Positions 50,842-60,015 are shown, counted from the stretch's first letter. The stretch: DNA of 64,000 nt from JAVEDQ01 sp963783105 (GCA_963783105.1 CAWAMI010000002.1:186001-250000); one strand, 5' to 3'. Numbers and translations are program-made. Notes: generated by a model not told the origin, from the letters alone.

Positions 50842-51654
50842 TCAGCCCCAGCCGTCGGTGAGGTAGGCGGACACCGGCGCGTACAGGTGCGGCAGCACGT
50901 TGTCGTCCAGCCCCACGGTCACGGCGAGCTTGCCCTCGGCCTCGCCGACGAACAGCGCGGGGTCGTTGCAGTCGGCGAACCCCACGGTCGGCACCCCGGC
51001 CTGCCCCGCTGCCCCGGCGTACCCGTGGTCGGCGACCACGAGCTGCGGCGCCGGCTCCCCGTCCGCCGCCAGCGCCGCCAGCATCGCCTCCATCGGGTCC
51101 GGGTCGTGGGTGTGCTCGAGGTGCGCGCCGTTCGACACCATCGCCACCCCGCCCACATGGCGCAGGTCGAGCAGGCGACCGCCCACGTGGTAGCTCCACC
51201 CGGCGCCGGCCAGCACCAGGGTGCAACCGGCCCGCCGCAGCGCCGCCGCGATCTCCAGGTGGATCGCGAGGATGCCGCTCGGGTGCCCCGTCCCCACCAG
51301 GACCCGCGAGCGGTCCCGAGCCGCCCGGGCCAGCTGCTCGCGCATGCGCTCGAGGGCGTCGACGCAGCGGTCGGGATCGATCCGGTCCTGGCCGCAGCGG
51401 TGGGACAGGTCCGGGCTGATGCCGACCCTCTCGGCCATCAGCCCGACGACGTCCGGGTACGCCCACCGGCCGTCGAACGAGAGGCCGAACGTGTAGTGCG
51501 GGTCGCGGTCGGCGCAACTCGCGATGTTGCGCAGGTTGCCCTCGCGCGGGGTGGCGACGTCCCCGCAGATGCGGCTGCGGACGAGGTGCTCGACCAGCTC
51601 GGTGCGCGACGGGACCGGCGCGGAGGCACCGGACCCTCCGGACCCAGCGCTCAC
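50842..51654 (-). CDS. Conserved actinobacterial phosphatase-like protein
   Basis: This is a 270-residue protein. I recall relatives being labelled phosphatase but see no standard phosphatase motif. Notable stretches: RNIASCADRDPHYTFGLSF, VLVGTGHPSGILAIHLEIA and VVADHGYAGAAGQAGVPTVG, and GLDDNVLPHLYAPVSAYL. The GTGHPSG and VADHGYAG motifs could bind a nucleotide or phosphate. GTG 51654 overlaps the upstream HDAC-like stop as GTGA, so the two are translated together. Function remains open. Confidence 0.65.
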   Translation of the reverse strand: MSAGSGGSGASAPVPSRTELVEHLVRSRICGDVATPREGNLRNIASCADRDPHYTFGLSFDGRWAYPDVVGLMAERVGISPDLSHRCGQDRIDPDRCVDALERMREQLARAARDRSRVLVGTGHPSGILAIHLEIAAALRRAGCTLVLAGAGWSYHVGGRLLDLRHVGGVAMVSNGAHLEHTHDPDPMEAMLAALAADGEPAPQLVVADHGYAGAAGQAGVPTVGFADCNDPALFVGEAEGKLAVTVGLDDNVLPHLYAPVSAYLTDGWG

Positions 51655-52838
51655 GCGGCCAGCCCGTGGGCCGGGAAGACCGCGTCGCGGGTGGCCTGGA
51701 TCGCGCGGTCCAGCGTTCCGCCGTCCGGGCCGAGCCACGGCCGGGCCGGGGGCTCGCCGACGAGATCCAGGCCGTGCGGCGCGTCGGTGAGCGACTCGGG
51801 GGGCTGCCCGCCGAGCCGAAAGACGGCGTAGTCGCGCCACTCCTCCGGCACCATCCCGTTCACCGGGGCGCCGGTGACCTCGGCCAGCGCGTGCGTCCAG
51901 GCCCGCGGCACGACCGACATCGGGTCGTAGCCCCCGCCGCCGAGCACGACCCAGCGACCGTCGCAGAGCTCGTGGGCCAGCCGGTGCATCCGGGCGTAGG
52001 CGGCGCGCTGACCGTCGACGGTGCAGGTCAGGTGGGCCAGCGGGTCGAGCCGGTGGGTGTCGCATCCCAGCTGACTGACGATCACCTGCGGCCGGTAGGC
52101 GCGCAGCAGGTCGGGGACGACCGCGTCGAAGGCGCGCAGCCAGCGGCCGTCGTCGGTCCCGGCCGGCAGGGCGACGTTGACCGCGTAGCCCGTGCCCTCG
52201 CCGGTCCCGATCTCGTCCGGCCACCCGGTGCCGGGGAACAGCGTGCGGCCGCTCTCGTGCAGGCTGACCGTCAGCACCCGCGGATCGTCGTAGAAGGCGG
52301 CCTGCACCCCGTCGCCGTGGTGGACGTCGACGTCGACGTAGGCCACCCGCGTGGCGCCCGCGCCGAGCAGCCACGCGATCGCGACCGCCGGGTCGTCGTA
52401 GACGCAGAACCCGCTGGCCCGGTCCTTCATCGCGTGGTGCAGGCCGCCGGAGAGGTTCACCGCGTGCTGCGACCTCCCGGTCCACACCGCCTCGGCCGCC
52501 TGCACGCTCGCGCCGGTGACCAGCGCGGACGTCTCGTGCATGCGGTCGAAGACGGGGTTGTCGCCGTTGCCGAAGCCGTAGCGCAGCGCGAGCCGGCTCA
52601 TCAGCTCGTCCGGGGCGACCTTGACGAAGGAGACGTAGTCGGGGTCGTGGACGAGTTCGAGCAGGTCGTCGGAGGCGGCCGCGGGCGGCGCGATGGTGAC
52701 GCCGGGGCGCTGCAGCACGCCGAGCGAGCGGGCCAACGCGACGGTGAGGTCCAGGCGGACCGGTCGCAGCGGGTGACCGGGGCCGTGGTCGTAGTCGGTG
52801 AGGACCTCGTCCCAGACCACCAGCGTGCTGTCACTCAT
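51651..52838 (-). CDS. acuC: Acetoin utilisation protein AcuC-like class I histone-deacetylase family enzyme
   Basis: This is a 395-residue Zn-dependent deacetylase. The His pair is in LSGGLHHAMKDRASGFCVYDD (quoted as LSGGLHHAMK), metal-binding residues in AYVDVDVHHGDGVQAAF, and an active-site Tyr equivalent in VVLGGGGYD. In B. subtilis AcuC removes acetyl groups from acetyl-CoA synthetase; the target here is unknown. ATG 52838 has GGAGAG upstream. It lies 64 bp from proC on the same strand. Confidence 0.92.
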   Translation of the reverse strand: MSDSTLVVWDEVLTDYDHGPGHPLRPVRLDLTVALARSLGVLQRPGVTIAPPAAASDDLLELVHDPDYVSFVKVAPDELMSRLALRYGFGNGDNPVFDRMHETSALVTGASVQAAEAVWTGRSQHAVNLSGGLHHAMKDRASGFCVYDDPAVAIAWLLGAGATRVAYVDVDVHHGDGVQAAFYDDPRVLTVSLHESGRTLFPGTGWPDEIGTGEGTGYAVNVALPAGTDDGRWLRAFDAVVPDLLRAYRPQVIVSQLGCDTHRLDPLAHLTCTVDGQRAAYARMHRLAHELCDGRWVVLGGGGYDPMSVVPRAWTHALAEVTGAPVNGMVPEEWRDYAVFRLGGQPPESLTDAPHGLDLVGEPPARPWLGPDGGTLDRAIQATRDAVFPAHGLAA

Positions 52839-52902
52839 CGCAGCTCTCCGTCCGTACTCGCTGGGATACTCGCTGGCTTGGTCGCTGAAGTGGTCGTCGG
52901 GC

Positions 52903-53703
52903 TCAGCCGCGAGCGAGGTCGCGGGCCCGGTCGCGGCAGGCCTCGAGCGCGTCGTAGAAGGCGCCCCGCAGGCCGGCGTCCTCGAGTTCCCGCACCGCGG
53001 CAGCGGTGGTGCCGCCGGGCGAGGTGACCGCCCCGCGGAGCTCCGCCGGGTGCTCGCCGGTCTCCTGCAGCATCGCGGCCGAGCCGACCGCGGTCTGCAC
53101 GGCCAGCTCCGTCGCCACCGGGCGCGGCAGCCCGAGCAGCACGCCGGCGTCGATCATGGCCTCGACGACGAGGTAGAAGTAGGCGGGCCCGCTGCCGGAG
53201 ACCGCGGTGACCGCGTCGATCTGCGCCTCGACCACCCGGACGACCCGGCCCACGGTGGACAGCAACCGCTCGGCCCGGTCGAGGTGCTCGGAGCCCGCGG
53301 TGCTGCCGGCGGCGATCGCGGACATCGCCTGCCCCACCAGCATCGGGGTGTTCGGCATCGCCCGGACGACCGGGGTGCCCGGCGGCAGGAAGCCCTCGAT
53401 GGTGGTCGCACCGACGCCGGCGGCCACCGACAGCACGAGCGCGCCGTCGTCGAGCCCGGGGCCGATCAGGCCGGTCACGGCCGGGATGTCGCCCGGCTTG
53501 ACGGCGAGGACGACGACGTCCGCGCCGCGCACGACCTCGACGGGCCGGTCGACCTGCCGGACGCCGTAGCGCTCGGCCAGCTCGGTCGCGCGTTCCGGCA
53601 GGCGTTCGCAGATCGCCACGTCGCCCGCCGGCGTACCGCTGCGCAGCAGCCCGGATATCAGCGCCTCGCCGATCTTGCCGGCGCCGAGGATCGCGACCGT
53701 CAC
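52903..53703 (-). CDS. proC: Pyrroline-5-carboxylate reductase
   Basis: This is a 266-residue enzyme for the last step of proline synthesis. The cofactor loop is VAILGAGKIGEALISGLL; further motifs are VVRAMPNTPMLVGQAMSAI, AVSGSGPAYFYLVVEAMIDAG (quoted as AVSGSGPAYFY) and VTSPGGTTAAAVRELE. GTG 53703 has GGAGG upstream. In M. tuberculosis proC (Rv0500) lies in the same neighbourhood, with a BldC-type gene beside it that is not present here. Confidence 0.96.
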   Translation of the reverse strand: MTVAILGAGKIGEALISGLLRSGTPAGDVAICERLPERATELAERYGVRQVDRPVEVVRGADVVVLAVKPGDIPAVTGLIGPGLDDGALVLSVAAGVGATTIEGFLPPGTPVVRAMPNTPMLVGQAMSAIAAGSTAGSEHLDRAERLLSTVGRVVRVVEAQIDAVTAVSGSGPAYFYLVVEAMIDAGVLLGLPRPVATELAVQTAVGSAAMLQETGEHPAELRGAVTSPGGTTAAAVRELEDAGLRGAFYDALEACRDRARDLARG

Positions 53704-53774
53704 CGTTGCCTCCGTTCGTCCAGACCGAGGCTAGCTCCCGGGTACGACAATCACCGCCGGTGCCCAGCACCTGT

Positions 53775-53797
53775 GCGACGACGCCCAGCGTCGTCGC
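53775..53797 (-). terminator. Terminator after the sugar-phosphate isomerase-like gene
   Basis: A perfect 10-bp stem (GCGACGACGC at 53775-53784 with GCGTCGTCGC at 53788-53797) closes a CCA loop, 28 bp past the stop of the minus-strand gene. Confidence 0.75.
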
Positions 53798-53824
53798 CGA
53801 CCCGGCGGCCACAGCCGCCTGGGC

Positions 53825-54796
53825 TCAGGCTCGGCGGCGGGCGTCCGCCCCACGGGAGCGCACCTCGGCCGGCGCGGCCATGTTCAGCCGGGTGAAGGCG
53901 AGCGCCTCGGCGAGGTCGGCCTCCCGGTCGGCCCGCGACTCGGCCTTGCGCGTGTTCACCTCGACGACGACCAGCCCGTCGTAGCCGCGCTCGGCCAGCC
54001 GCTCGAGCAGCTCCGCGCACGGCTGGGTGCCGCGGCCGGGGATGAGATGCTCGTCGCGGGCCGAGCCCATGCCGTCCGCGATGTGCAGGTGCACCAGCCG
54101 GTCGCCGAGCTCGTCGGCCATCTCGAGCGCGTCGGACTGCGAGACGGCCGTGTGCGACGTGTCGAGGGTGACGTGCCGGTAGTCCTGGTCGACCGGCGAC
54201 CAGTCGGGGGCGTAGGGGACGACGGCCCGCCCGCGCGCCCGCAGCGGGAACATGTTCTCCACCGCGAAGCGGATCGGCGTCTCGTCGCCCATCTTCTCGA
54301 TGCCGGCGATGAAGTCCCGCGCGTAGTCGCGCTGCCAACGGAACGGTGGGTGCACGACGACGGTCTCGGCGCCGAGGCGTTCGGCCGCCTCCTGCGCCCG
54401 CACCAGCTTCACCCACGGCTCGGTGCCCCAGACCCGCTGGGTGATGATCAAGCAGGGCGCGTGGATCGCGAGGATCGGGACCCCGTGGTAGTCCGAGAGC
54501 CGGCGCAGCGCCTCGACGTCCTGGCTGACGGGGTCGGTCCACACCATGACCTCGACGCCGTCGTAGCCGAGCCGGGCCGCGATCTCGAACGCGCTCGCCG
54601 TCGACTCGGGGTAGGTCGACGCCGTCGAGAGCGCCACCTTCGCCGACGGCACCCGGGCGACGAGGCCGTCCTCGGCGGGCGCCAGGACGGGAGCCGTGCG
54701 CGCGGGCGCCGTAGTTGCGGACAGGTCGGAACCGACCGGCGCACCGCCGGCCGTCGAGACGCCCTCGGTCGAGGACGTCGGCTCCCCCTCGATCAC
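53825..54796 (-). CDS. Sugar phosphate isomerase/epimerase family protein (xylose-isomerase-like TIM barrel)
   Basis: This is a 323-residue protein. The barrel runs from KVALSTASTYPESTAS to about residue 310, with candidate metal ligands in IRFAVENMFPL, VTLDTSHTAVSQS, LVHLHIADGMG and LVVVEVNTRK. M. tuberculosis Rv0498 occupies the matching place. Substrate unknown. GTG 54796 has TAGCCT at -12 to -7, which fits a leaderless start; no true ribosome site is seen. The first 50 residues are variable. Confidence 0.85.
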   Translation of the reverse strand: MIEGEPTSSTEGVSTAGGAPVGSDLSATTAPARTAPVLAPAEDGLVARVPSAKVALSTASTYPESTASAFEIAARLGYDGVEVMVWTDPVSQDVEALRRLSDYHGVPILAIHAPCLIITQRVWGTEPWVKLVRAQEAAERLGAETVVVHPPFRWQRDYARDFIAGIEKMGDETPIRFAVENMFPLRARGRAVVPYAPDWSPVDQDYRHVTLDTSHTAVSQSDALEMADELGDRLVHLHIADGMGSARDEHLIPGRGTQPCAELLERLAERGYDGLVVVEVNTRKAESRADREADLAEALAFTRLNMAAPAEVRSRGADARRRA

Positions 54797-54825
54797 CCTC
54801 TAAGGCTATCCGGGCCGCTCGCCGG

Positions 54826-55758
54826 TCAACCGGGTTGCAGGTGGTCGAGGCGACGAAGGATGACGCCCTCACGCAACGCCCACGGGCAGATGTCCACCTC
54901 GTCGACGCCGAGCAGATCCATCGCCTCCGCAGCGACGACGGCCCCCGCCAGCAGCTGACCGGCCCGGTCGGCGGAGACGCCCGGGAGCTCGGCACGCTCC
55001 GCGCACGGCATCTTCGTGAGCTTGACCACCAGGTCCTCGACGTCGGAGGCCTGCAGCACCCGCCGGACGTACGGACCCTTGCTGTAGGGAGCGGCGCCGC
55101 AGACGCGTGCCAGCGAACGGAAGGTCTTGCTCGTCGCGACCACCCTGTTCGGCTCGCCCAGCTCGTAGAGCCGCGGCACAAGCCCGGCGATCTGCGCCTT
55201 GGCGTACTTGCGTAGCGCCGCCACCGCAGACCGCTTCGGCGGGTCGCCGGGGAGCCACTCGCGGGTGAGCCGACTGGCGCCGAGCGGCAGGCTCGCCGCG
55301 ACGTCCGGGTCCTCGTCCTGACCGCAAGCGACCTCGAGCGAGCCGCCGCCGATGTCGAGGGCGAGCAGGCGCCCGGCGCTCCAGCCGAACCACCGGCGCA
55401 CGGCCAGGAAGGTCAGCCGGGCCTCGTCCTCGCCGAGCAGCACCTGCAGGTCGACGCCGGTGGTCTGGCGGACGTCGGCGAGGACCTCGGAGGCGTTGGC
55501 GGCGTCCCGGACGGCCGAGGTCGCGAAGGCGAGCAGGTCCTCCGCGCCGAGCTTCTCGGCCTCGGTCCGCGCCTCGTTCAGCGTGTCCTGGAGCTTGGCG
55601 GCGCCCGCCGGGCCGAGGGAGCCGTCGTCGTTGAGCAACTGCGAGAGGCGCAGCGGGGTCTTGACGCTGGCGGCCGGGGTCGGCGCGGCCCCGGGATGGG
55701 CGTCGACGACGAGCAGGTGGACGGTGTTGGACCCGACGTCCACGACTCCGAGCCGCAT
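54826..55758 (-). CDS. ppx: Ppx/GppA-family exopolyphosphatase
   Basis: This is a 310-residue protein. The phosphate-binding loops are LGVVDVGSNTVHLLVVD and LALDIGGGSLEVACG; a further motif is DLLAFATSAVRDAANASEVL (split here as LLAFATSAVRDA). At 310 residues it is the short form lacking a C-terminal HD domain, like M. tuberculosis Ppx1 (Rv0496), which degrades short polyphosphate or hydrolyses (p)ppGpp poorly. Start ATG 55758. Confidence 0.93.
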   Translation of the reverse strand: MRLGVVDVGSNTVHLLVVDAHPGAAPTPAASVKTPLRLSQLLNDDGSLGPAGAAKLQDTLNEARTEAEKLGAEDLLAFATSAVRDAANASEVLADVRQTTGVDLQVLLGEDEARLTFLAVRRWFGWSAGRLLALDIGGGSLEVACGQDEDPDVAASLPLGASRLTREWLPGDPPKRSAVAALRKYAKAQIAGLVPRLYELGEPNRVVATSKTFRSLARVCGAAPYSKGPYVRRVLQASDVEDLVVKLTKMPCAERAELPGVSADRAGQLLAGAVVAAEAMDLLGVDEVDICPWALREGVILRRLDHLQPG

Positions 55759-55769
55759 GATTGCTCAGG

Positions 55770-56395
55770 CTATGTCTTTCGGCGGTGCGCCTTCACGAGG
55801 CGCGGCCGGACGCCCGGCGGGCAGGGCACGTAGATGCGAATCCACGGTCCCTCGTCGAATGAGGCCGCGCGGCAGTAGCCCTCCTCCATCTGCCGGTAGC
55901 GGGCCGACTCGAGGGGGTAGCGGCCAGTGCCCAGGGGCGCCAGCGAGATGACCCGGGGTCGTCGAACGGACCCGGATCCGTACCGCACCCGTTGCGCAGC
56001 GGTTCCGACCAGAAGGGCGAGCCCGAACCCGGCGAGCAGGCCGACTGCCGGCAGCAGCGGCATCAGGTTCCGGGCGAAGTGAACCTGCTCCGAGCCGACC
56101 AGCAGCGCGTAAGGCAGTGCGAACGCGACGACGACGAGGACCTCGCGACCACCATGTGCGTCCACTGCGGAGCAGGTGCGCAGCCAGGACCGCGAGGGCG
56201 ACGAGGGCTGCGTTGTACTTGATCCGACGGTCAGACCGGCCGCGAGACCGGCCAGCAGGTAGAAGCGCACCGCTTCTCGTCGCAGCAGGACGAGGGCAGC
56301 GCCCAGCGTGATCGCGGTGAAGAGCCCGGAGTAGATGTCCGGGGTGACCACGAGAACTGGCCACGAGCGTGGCCTGCGGCCGGTCCGGCCGTGCG
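55770..56395 (-). pseudogene. Decayed, frameshifted remnant of a polytopic glycosyltransferase (PMT/ArnT-like)
   Basis: Hydrophobic coding stretches in two frames join into one plausible protein: VTPDIYSGLFTAITLGAALV and EAVRFYLLAGLAAGLTVGS in the first frame, IKYNAALVALAVLAAHLLRS in the second, then back to the first with LVVVAFALPYALLVGSEQVH and LMPLLPAVGLLAGFGLALLV. The sequence YLLAGLAAGLTVG-IKYNA is typical of family-39-like glycosyltransferases. The 5' end is cut where the response-regulator gene ends (56396). I infer a truncated gene with two frameshifts, not two real ORFs. Confidence 0.65.
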
Positions 56396-57001
56396 TCAGA
56401 GCCAGCCGTTGGCCTCCGCGACGCGGACGGCCTCGACCCGGTTGCGCGTGCCGGTCTTGCCGATCGCGGCGGACAGGTAGTTGCGGACCGTCCCCTCGGA
56501 CAGGAACAGCCGACGGGCCACGTCGGCGACGGCCGCGCCGTCGCGGGAGGCGACGAGGACGTCCCGCTCCCGCCCGGTCAACGGACTGCTCCCGCCGGCC
56601 AGCGTCGCCGCGGCCAGGCCCGGGTCGACCACCCGCTCCCCGCGGGCCGTGCGCCGCACGGCGTCGGCGAGCTGCGCGGCGGGCGCGTCCTTCACCACGA
56701 ACCCGAGCGCCCCGGCCTCCATCGCGCGCCGCAGGTAGCCGGGGCGGCCGAAGGTGGTGAGGATCAGCACCTTCGTCTCCGGCAGTTCCGCGGCCAGCGC
56801 CGCCGCCGCGGCCAGCCCGTCGAGCCCCGGCATCTCGATGTCGAGCAGCGCCACGTCGGGTAGGACGCGTGCGGCAGCCGGTACCACCTCGTCGCCGCGG
56901 CCGACCTCGGCGACGACCTCGAGGTCGTCCTCCAGCTGCAGCAGGGCGGCCAGCGCGCCACGCACCATCGACTGATCGTCGGCGAGCAGGAGCCGGATCA
57001 A
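56396..57001 (-). CDS. NarL/LuxR-family response regulator
   Basis: This is a 201-residue regulator. The receiver domain has RLLLADDQSMVRGALAAL with the acidic pocket, the phosphorylated Asp in ALLDIEMPGLDG, Thr in LILTTFGRPGY and Lys in FVVKDAPAAQLA. The C-terminal LuxR-type helix-turn-helix is LTGRERDVLVASRDGAAVAD and RRLFLSEGTVRNYLSAAIGK. TTG 57001 overlaps the kinase stop (TTGA) and has GGGGG upstream; no ATG or GTG fits the receiver N-terminus. Partner of the adjacent DesK-type kinase. Confidence 0.93.
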   Translation of the reverse strand: MIRLLLADDQSMVRGALAALLQLEDDLEVVAEVGRGDEVVPAAARVLPDVALLDIEMPGLDGLAAAAALAAELPETKVLILTTFGRPGYLRRAMEAGALGFVVKDAPAAQLADAVRRTARGERVVDPGLAAATLAGGSSPLTGRERDVLVASRDGAAVADVARRLFLSEGTVRNYLSAAIGKTGTRNRVEAVRVAEANGWL

Positions 57002-58251
57002 CGAACCCCCGCCGCTTCCGTGCCGACGTCCGCGGCGGCCGGCGCCGACAGGCCCTCCGGACGTGCTCCGGGCACCTCGAGCCGCAGCCGGAACCCGCCG
57101 TCGGGACGTGGACCGGCCACGACCCGACCGCCCGCCGGGGCGGCGCGCTCGGCGAGGCCGGCCAGGCCGTGCCCGGCAGGCGCGCCGGAGGGGTCGACGC
57201 CCCGGCCGTCGTCGGTGATCTCGACGCCGGTGGCGGTCAACTCCACGGTGACCCGCGAGGCCCGGCTGTGCCGGACCGCGTTGGTGATCCCCTCGCGCAC
57301 CGCCCAGCCGAACAGCTCGCGGACCTCCAGGGGCACGTCCTCGACGCTCGCCGGCAGCTGCGCCGTCATACCGGCCGCGCCGAGCACCTCGCGCGCAGCG
57401 GCCAACTCGGCGATGAGGCTCATCCCGCGGTAACCGGCGACGGTCGAGCGCACGTCGGCGAGGCCCTGCCTTGCCAGCTCGGCCACCTCCGTCATCTCCC
57501 TCGCCGCCCGTTCCGGATCGAGGGTGGCGAGCCGGGCGGCGAGCTCGGCCTTGACCGTGACGGTGGTCAGCGCGTGCCCCAGCAGGTCGTGCAGGTCCCG
57601 GGCGATGCGCATCCGCTCCTGCTCGGCGGCGAGCCGCTCGACCTCCTGCCGGGCCTGGTACAGCGCCGTCGTGTTGGCGAACCCGGACCGAAGGCCGAAC
57701 ATCGCGAGCGACACCAGCAGGGTCGGGACGCCGACGCCGAACTGAAGACCGTCGACGTCCCAGGAGTCGACGTACTGCGGCAGGAAGGTCGCGGCCGCGC
57801 TCAGCGCGAGCACCGTCGGGATCGCGGCCCGGACGGGGAACAGCAGCACGACCGCGATCGCCAGGTAGGTGGCCATCACGATGCCCTCGCCGCCGAGCGT
57901 GAGCAGGTAGACCGCCGGGATCGCGCACATCCCGGCGAACACCCGCGGCGCCCACGCCGGGCGGCGTTCGAAAGCGGCCATCGGCAGCGGCCAGAGATAG
58001 AGCACGATGAACGCGAGCAGCAAGGCGACGCCCCAGGCCCGACCGGCCCAGCCGTGGTCGTTCCACAGCGGGGGCAGGGCGTAGCCGAGGTAGACCAGGA
58101 ACAGCCCGGCGAAGACCCGCCAGCGCCTCATCAACATCCGCTCGTGCCGGTGCACGGCCTGCCCGGACGAGGGCACGCACGCCTCCGGCGCCCTGTTGCC
58201 GGTCATGCCGTTGCCGGACATGCCGTCGCCGGTCATGCCGTCGCCGGTCAT
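56998..58251 (-). CDS. DesK-type sensor histidine kinase
   Basis: This is a 417-residue kinase. The N-terminus is MTGDG-repeat, then five or six helices at about 45-190 form the sensor. The dimerisation His is in RIARDLHDLLGHALTTVTVK; the ATPase lobe has REGITNAVRHSRAS, VEITDDGRGVDP and GHGLAGLAERAA. Such kinases often control an ABC exporter beside them, as here. Four ATGs in the 15-bp repeat region give alternative starts (58251, 58236, 58221, 58206); the first overlaps the permease stop as ATGA. Confidence 0.92.
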   Translation of the reverse strand: MTGDGMTGDGMSGNGMTGNRAPEACVPSSGQAVHRHERMLMRRWRVFAGLFLVYLGYALPPLWNDHGWAGRAWGVALLLAFIVLYLWPLPMAAFERRPAWAPRVFAGMCAIPAVYLLTLGGEGIVMATYLAIAVVLLFPVRAAIPTVLALSAAATFLPQYVDSWDVDGLQFGVGVPTLLVSLAMFGLRSGFANTTALYQARQEVERLAAEQERMRIARDLHDLLGHALTTVTVKAELAARLATLDPERAAREMTEVAELARQGLADVRSTVAGYRGMSLIAELAAAREVLGAAGMTAQLPASVEDVPLEVRELFGWAVREGITNAVRHSRASRVTVELTATGVEITDDGRGVDPSGAPAGHGLAGLAERAAPAGGRVVAGPRPDGGFRLRLEVPGARPEGLSAPAAADVGTEAAGVR

Positions 58252-58263
58252 GCCGTCGTCGGC
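58204..58263. repeat. 15-bp tandem repeat spanning the permease/kinase junction
   Basis: Four units, each beginning CATGCCGT (58204-58218, 58219-58233, 58234-58248, 58249-58263). The two middle units are identical. They encode MTGDG-type repeats at the kinase N-terminus and contain its possible starts and the end of the permease gene. Confidence 0.88.
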
Positions 58264-58988
58264 TTCGCGGTGTCGCGGACATAGGCGCGCCCGGCGGCGG
58301 CGGACAGGACGACGGTCCAGATCGCGAGCACGGTCATACCGTGCCAGCCGATCCAGGAGCCCGCCAGGGCCTGGCGCCCGGCCCCGGCCGCCCAGTACGT
58401 GGGCAACGCCTTGGCGATGTCGCCGACCCAGTTCGGGAAGCTCTCGATCGGCACCCAGAGGCCACCGATCAAGGACAGCAGCGAGATGAGGCCGCCCATG
58501 ACGGCCTGCAGCGAGTCCGGCTTTGCCGAGTAGCCGAGCCAGACGGCCAGAGCGGCGATCGGCAGTAGGCCCAGCAGGATGGACAGCCCGATCTCCGGCC
58601 AGCGCCCCGCGGGCAGGGAGACGCCCTTGGTCAACGCGCCCGCCAGGAACACGATGAGCAGCGCCGGAGCGGCCACGCTGAAGCCGGTGACCGCCTTGGC
58701 GGCGACGTACTGCCGGCCGGACAGCGCCGTCAGCCGCAGCTGGCGGTTCCAGCCCGTCGCGCGTTCCATCGCGATCTTGCCGGCGGTCGAGAAGACGCCG
58801 CTCATGGCGCCGAAGGTCGCCATGCTGACCATGATGTAGGCGGAGACGGTGAGTCCGCCGAGGCGCTCGTCGCCGCCTCCCGAGCTGAAGAGCAGGAACA
58901 GCACCACCGGCATCCCGAGCGAGAAGATCAGGTATCGCGGGTTGCGGAAGGTGCGGCGGATCTCGCCCACCAGGTAGTGACGGTTCAT
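58248..58988 (-). CDS. ABC-2 type transporter permease
   Basis: This is a 246-residue membrane protein with six predicted helices and the ABC-2 signature layout: NPRYLIFSLGMPVVLFLLFS, then SMATFGAMSGVFSTAGKIAM and LSLIGGLWVPIESFPNWVGD. With the adjacent ATPase it forms an exporter, often for antibiotics, lipids or peptides in this family. ATG 58988 overlaps the ATPase stop (ATGA), and its own stop overlaps the kinase start. Confidence 0.92.
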   Translation of the reverse strand: MNRHYLVGEIRRTFRNPRYLIFSLGMPVVLFLLFSSGGGDERLGGLTVSAYIMVSMATFGAMSGVFSTAGKIAMERATGWNRQLRLTALSGRQYVAAKAVTGFSVAAPALLIVFLAGALTKGVSLPAGRWPEIGLSILLGLLPIAALAVWLGYSAKPDSLQAVMGGLISLLSLIGGLWVPIESFPNWVGDIAKALPTYWAAGAGRQALAGSWIGWHGMTVLAIWTVVLSAAAGRAYVRDTAKPTTA

Positions 58989-59956
58989 GCCGACATCTCC
59001 CGCTTCAGCTCCGGCTCGTCCGCCGAGCGCACTCGCGTGGTCGTGAGCGCGAGGAAGGCCTCCTCGAGCCCGGCGCCGCTGACCTCGATGTCGCGGGCCT
59101 CCGGGCAGCGGTGCAGCAGGGCACGCAGGACCGCGTCGCTGTCCGGGCAGGTGAGCACGACCGTCTCGCCGTGAACCTCGGCGGCGGCCACGCCTGGCAG
59201 GTCGCCGAGCCGTTCGCGCATGCGGCGATCGGGCAGGGTGGCCCGGATCGTGCGGCCACCCGCCAGCGCCTTGATCTCGCCGGTCGGCCCGTCCGCGACC
59301 ACCGAGCCGTGCCGCAGCAGCACGATGCGGTCGGCGAAGGCGTCCGCCTCCTCCAGGTAGTGCGTCGCGAACAGGACCGTCCCGCCGCCGGCGGCCCAGG
59401 CCCGGGTGGAGTGCCAGAACGCCCGGCGGGACTCGACGTCCATGGCGGCGGTCGGCTCGTCCAGCACCAGCAGGTCCGGGTCGGAGGCCAGGGCGAGGGC
59501 GAACCGGACCCGCTGCTTCTGACCGCCGGAGAGCTGGTTCGTCCGGCGTCGGGCGATCTCCTCGATCCCGGCACGTTCGAGGACGGCGTCCACCCGCTGC
59601 GGGCGGGGGTAGAGGTGGCACATCATGTCGACGAGCTCCCGCACCGTGAGGTCAGGGAGCAGCCCGCCGAGTTGCAGCATCGCGCCGACCCGGCCGGCGC
59701 CGGCGGCCTCGCGCGGCGCGACGCCGAACAGCGTCACCTCCCCGGCGTCCGGACGGATCAGTCCGAGGAGCAGGTCGACCGTCGTGGTCTTCCCGGCGCC
59801 GTTCGGGCCGAGCAGGGCGACGACCTCGCCCGAGTCGATGCGGAGGTCGACCCCGTCGACCGCTCGGGTGCGGCCGAAGTTCTTGCGGAGTCCGGACAGC
59901 TGGACGACGGGGGCTGGGCCCTGGCCGGGGTCGGCGGAGGCGGAGCTCGGTGACAT
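58985..59956 (-). CDS. ABC transporter ATP-binding protein
   Basis: This is a 323-residue protein. Walker A is LLGPNGAGKTTTVDLLLG, the Q-loop MLQLGG, the ABC signature NQLSGGQKQRVRFALALA, Walker B LLVLDEPTAAMD and the switch His in VLFATHYLEEADAF. The C-terminal 90 residues are the regulatory extension typical of drug/antibiotic exporter ATPases of the CcmA/DrrA type. First gene of the four-gene operon ATPase-permease-kinase-regulator. Confidence 0.94.
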   Translation of the reverse strand: MSPSSASADPGQGPAPVVQLSGLRKNFGRTRAVDGVDLRIDSGEVVALLGPNGAGKTTTVDLLLGLIRPDAGEVTLFGVAPREAAGAGRVGAMLQLGGLLPDLTVRELVDMMCHLYPRPQRVDAVLERAGIEEIARRRTNQLSGGQKQRVRFALALASDPDLLVLDEPTAAMDVESRRAFWHSTRAWAAGGGTVLFATHYLEEADAFADRIVLLRHGSVVADGPTGEIKALAGGRTIRATLPDRRMRERLGDLPGVAAAEVHGETVVLTCPDSDAVLRALLHRCPEARDIEVSGAGLEEAFLALTTTRVRSADEPELKREMSA

Positions 59957-60015
59957 ACGACGAGCGTCCGCCGAAAGCTGCGTGCGCTGTAGTAAGCCCC
60001 GTCAGGACGTCGCCG

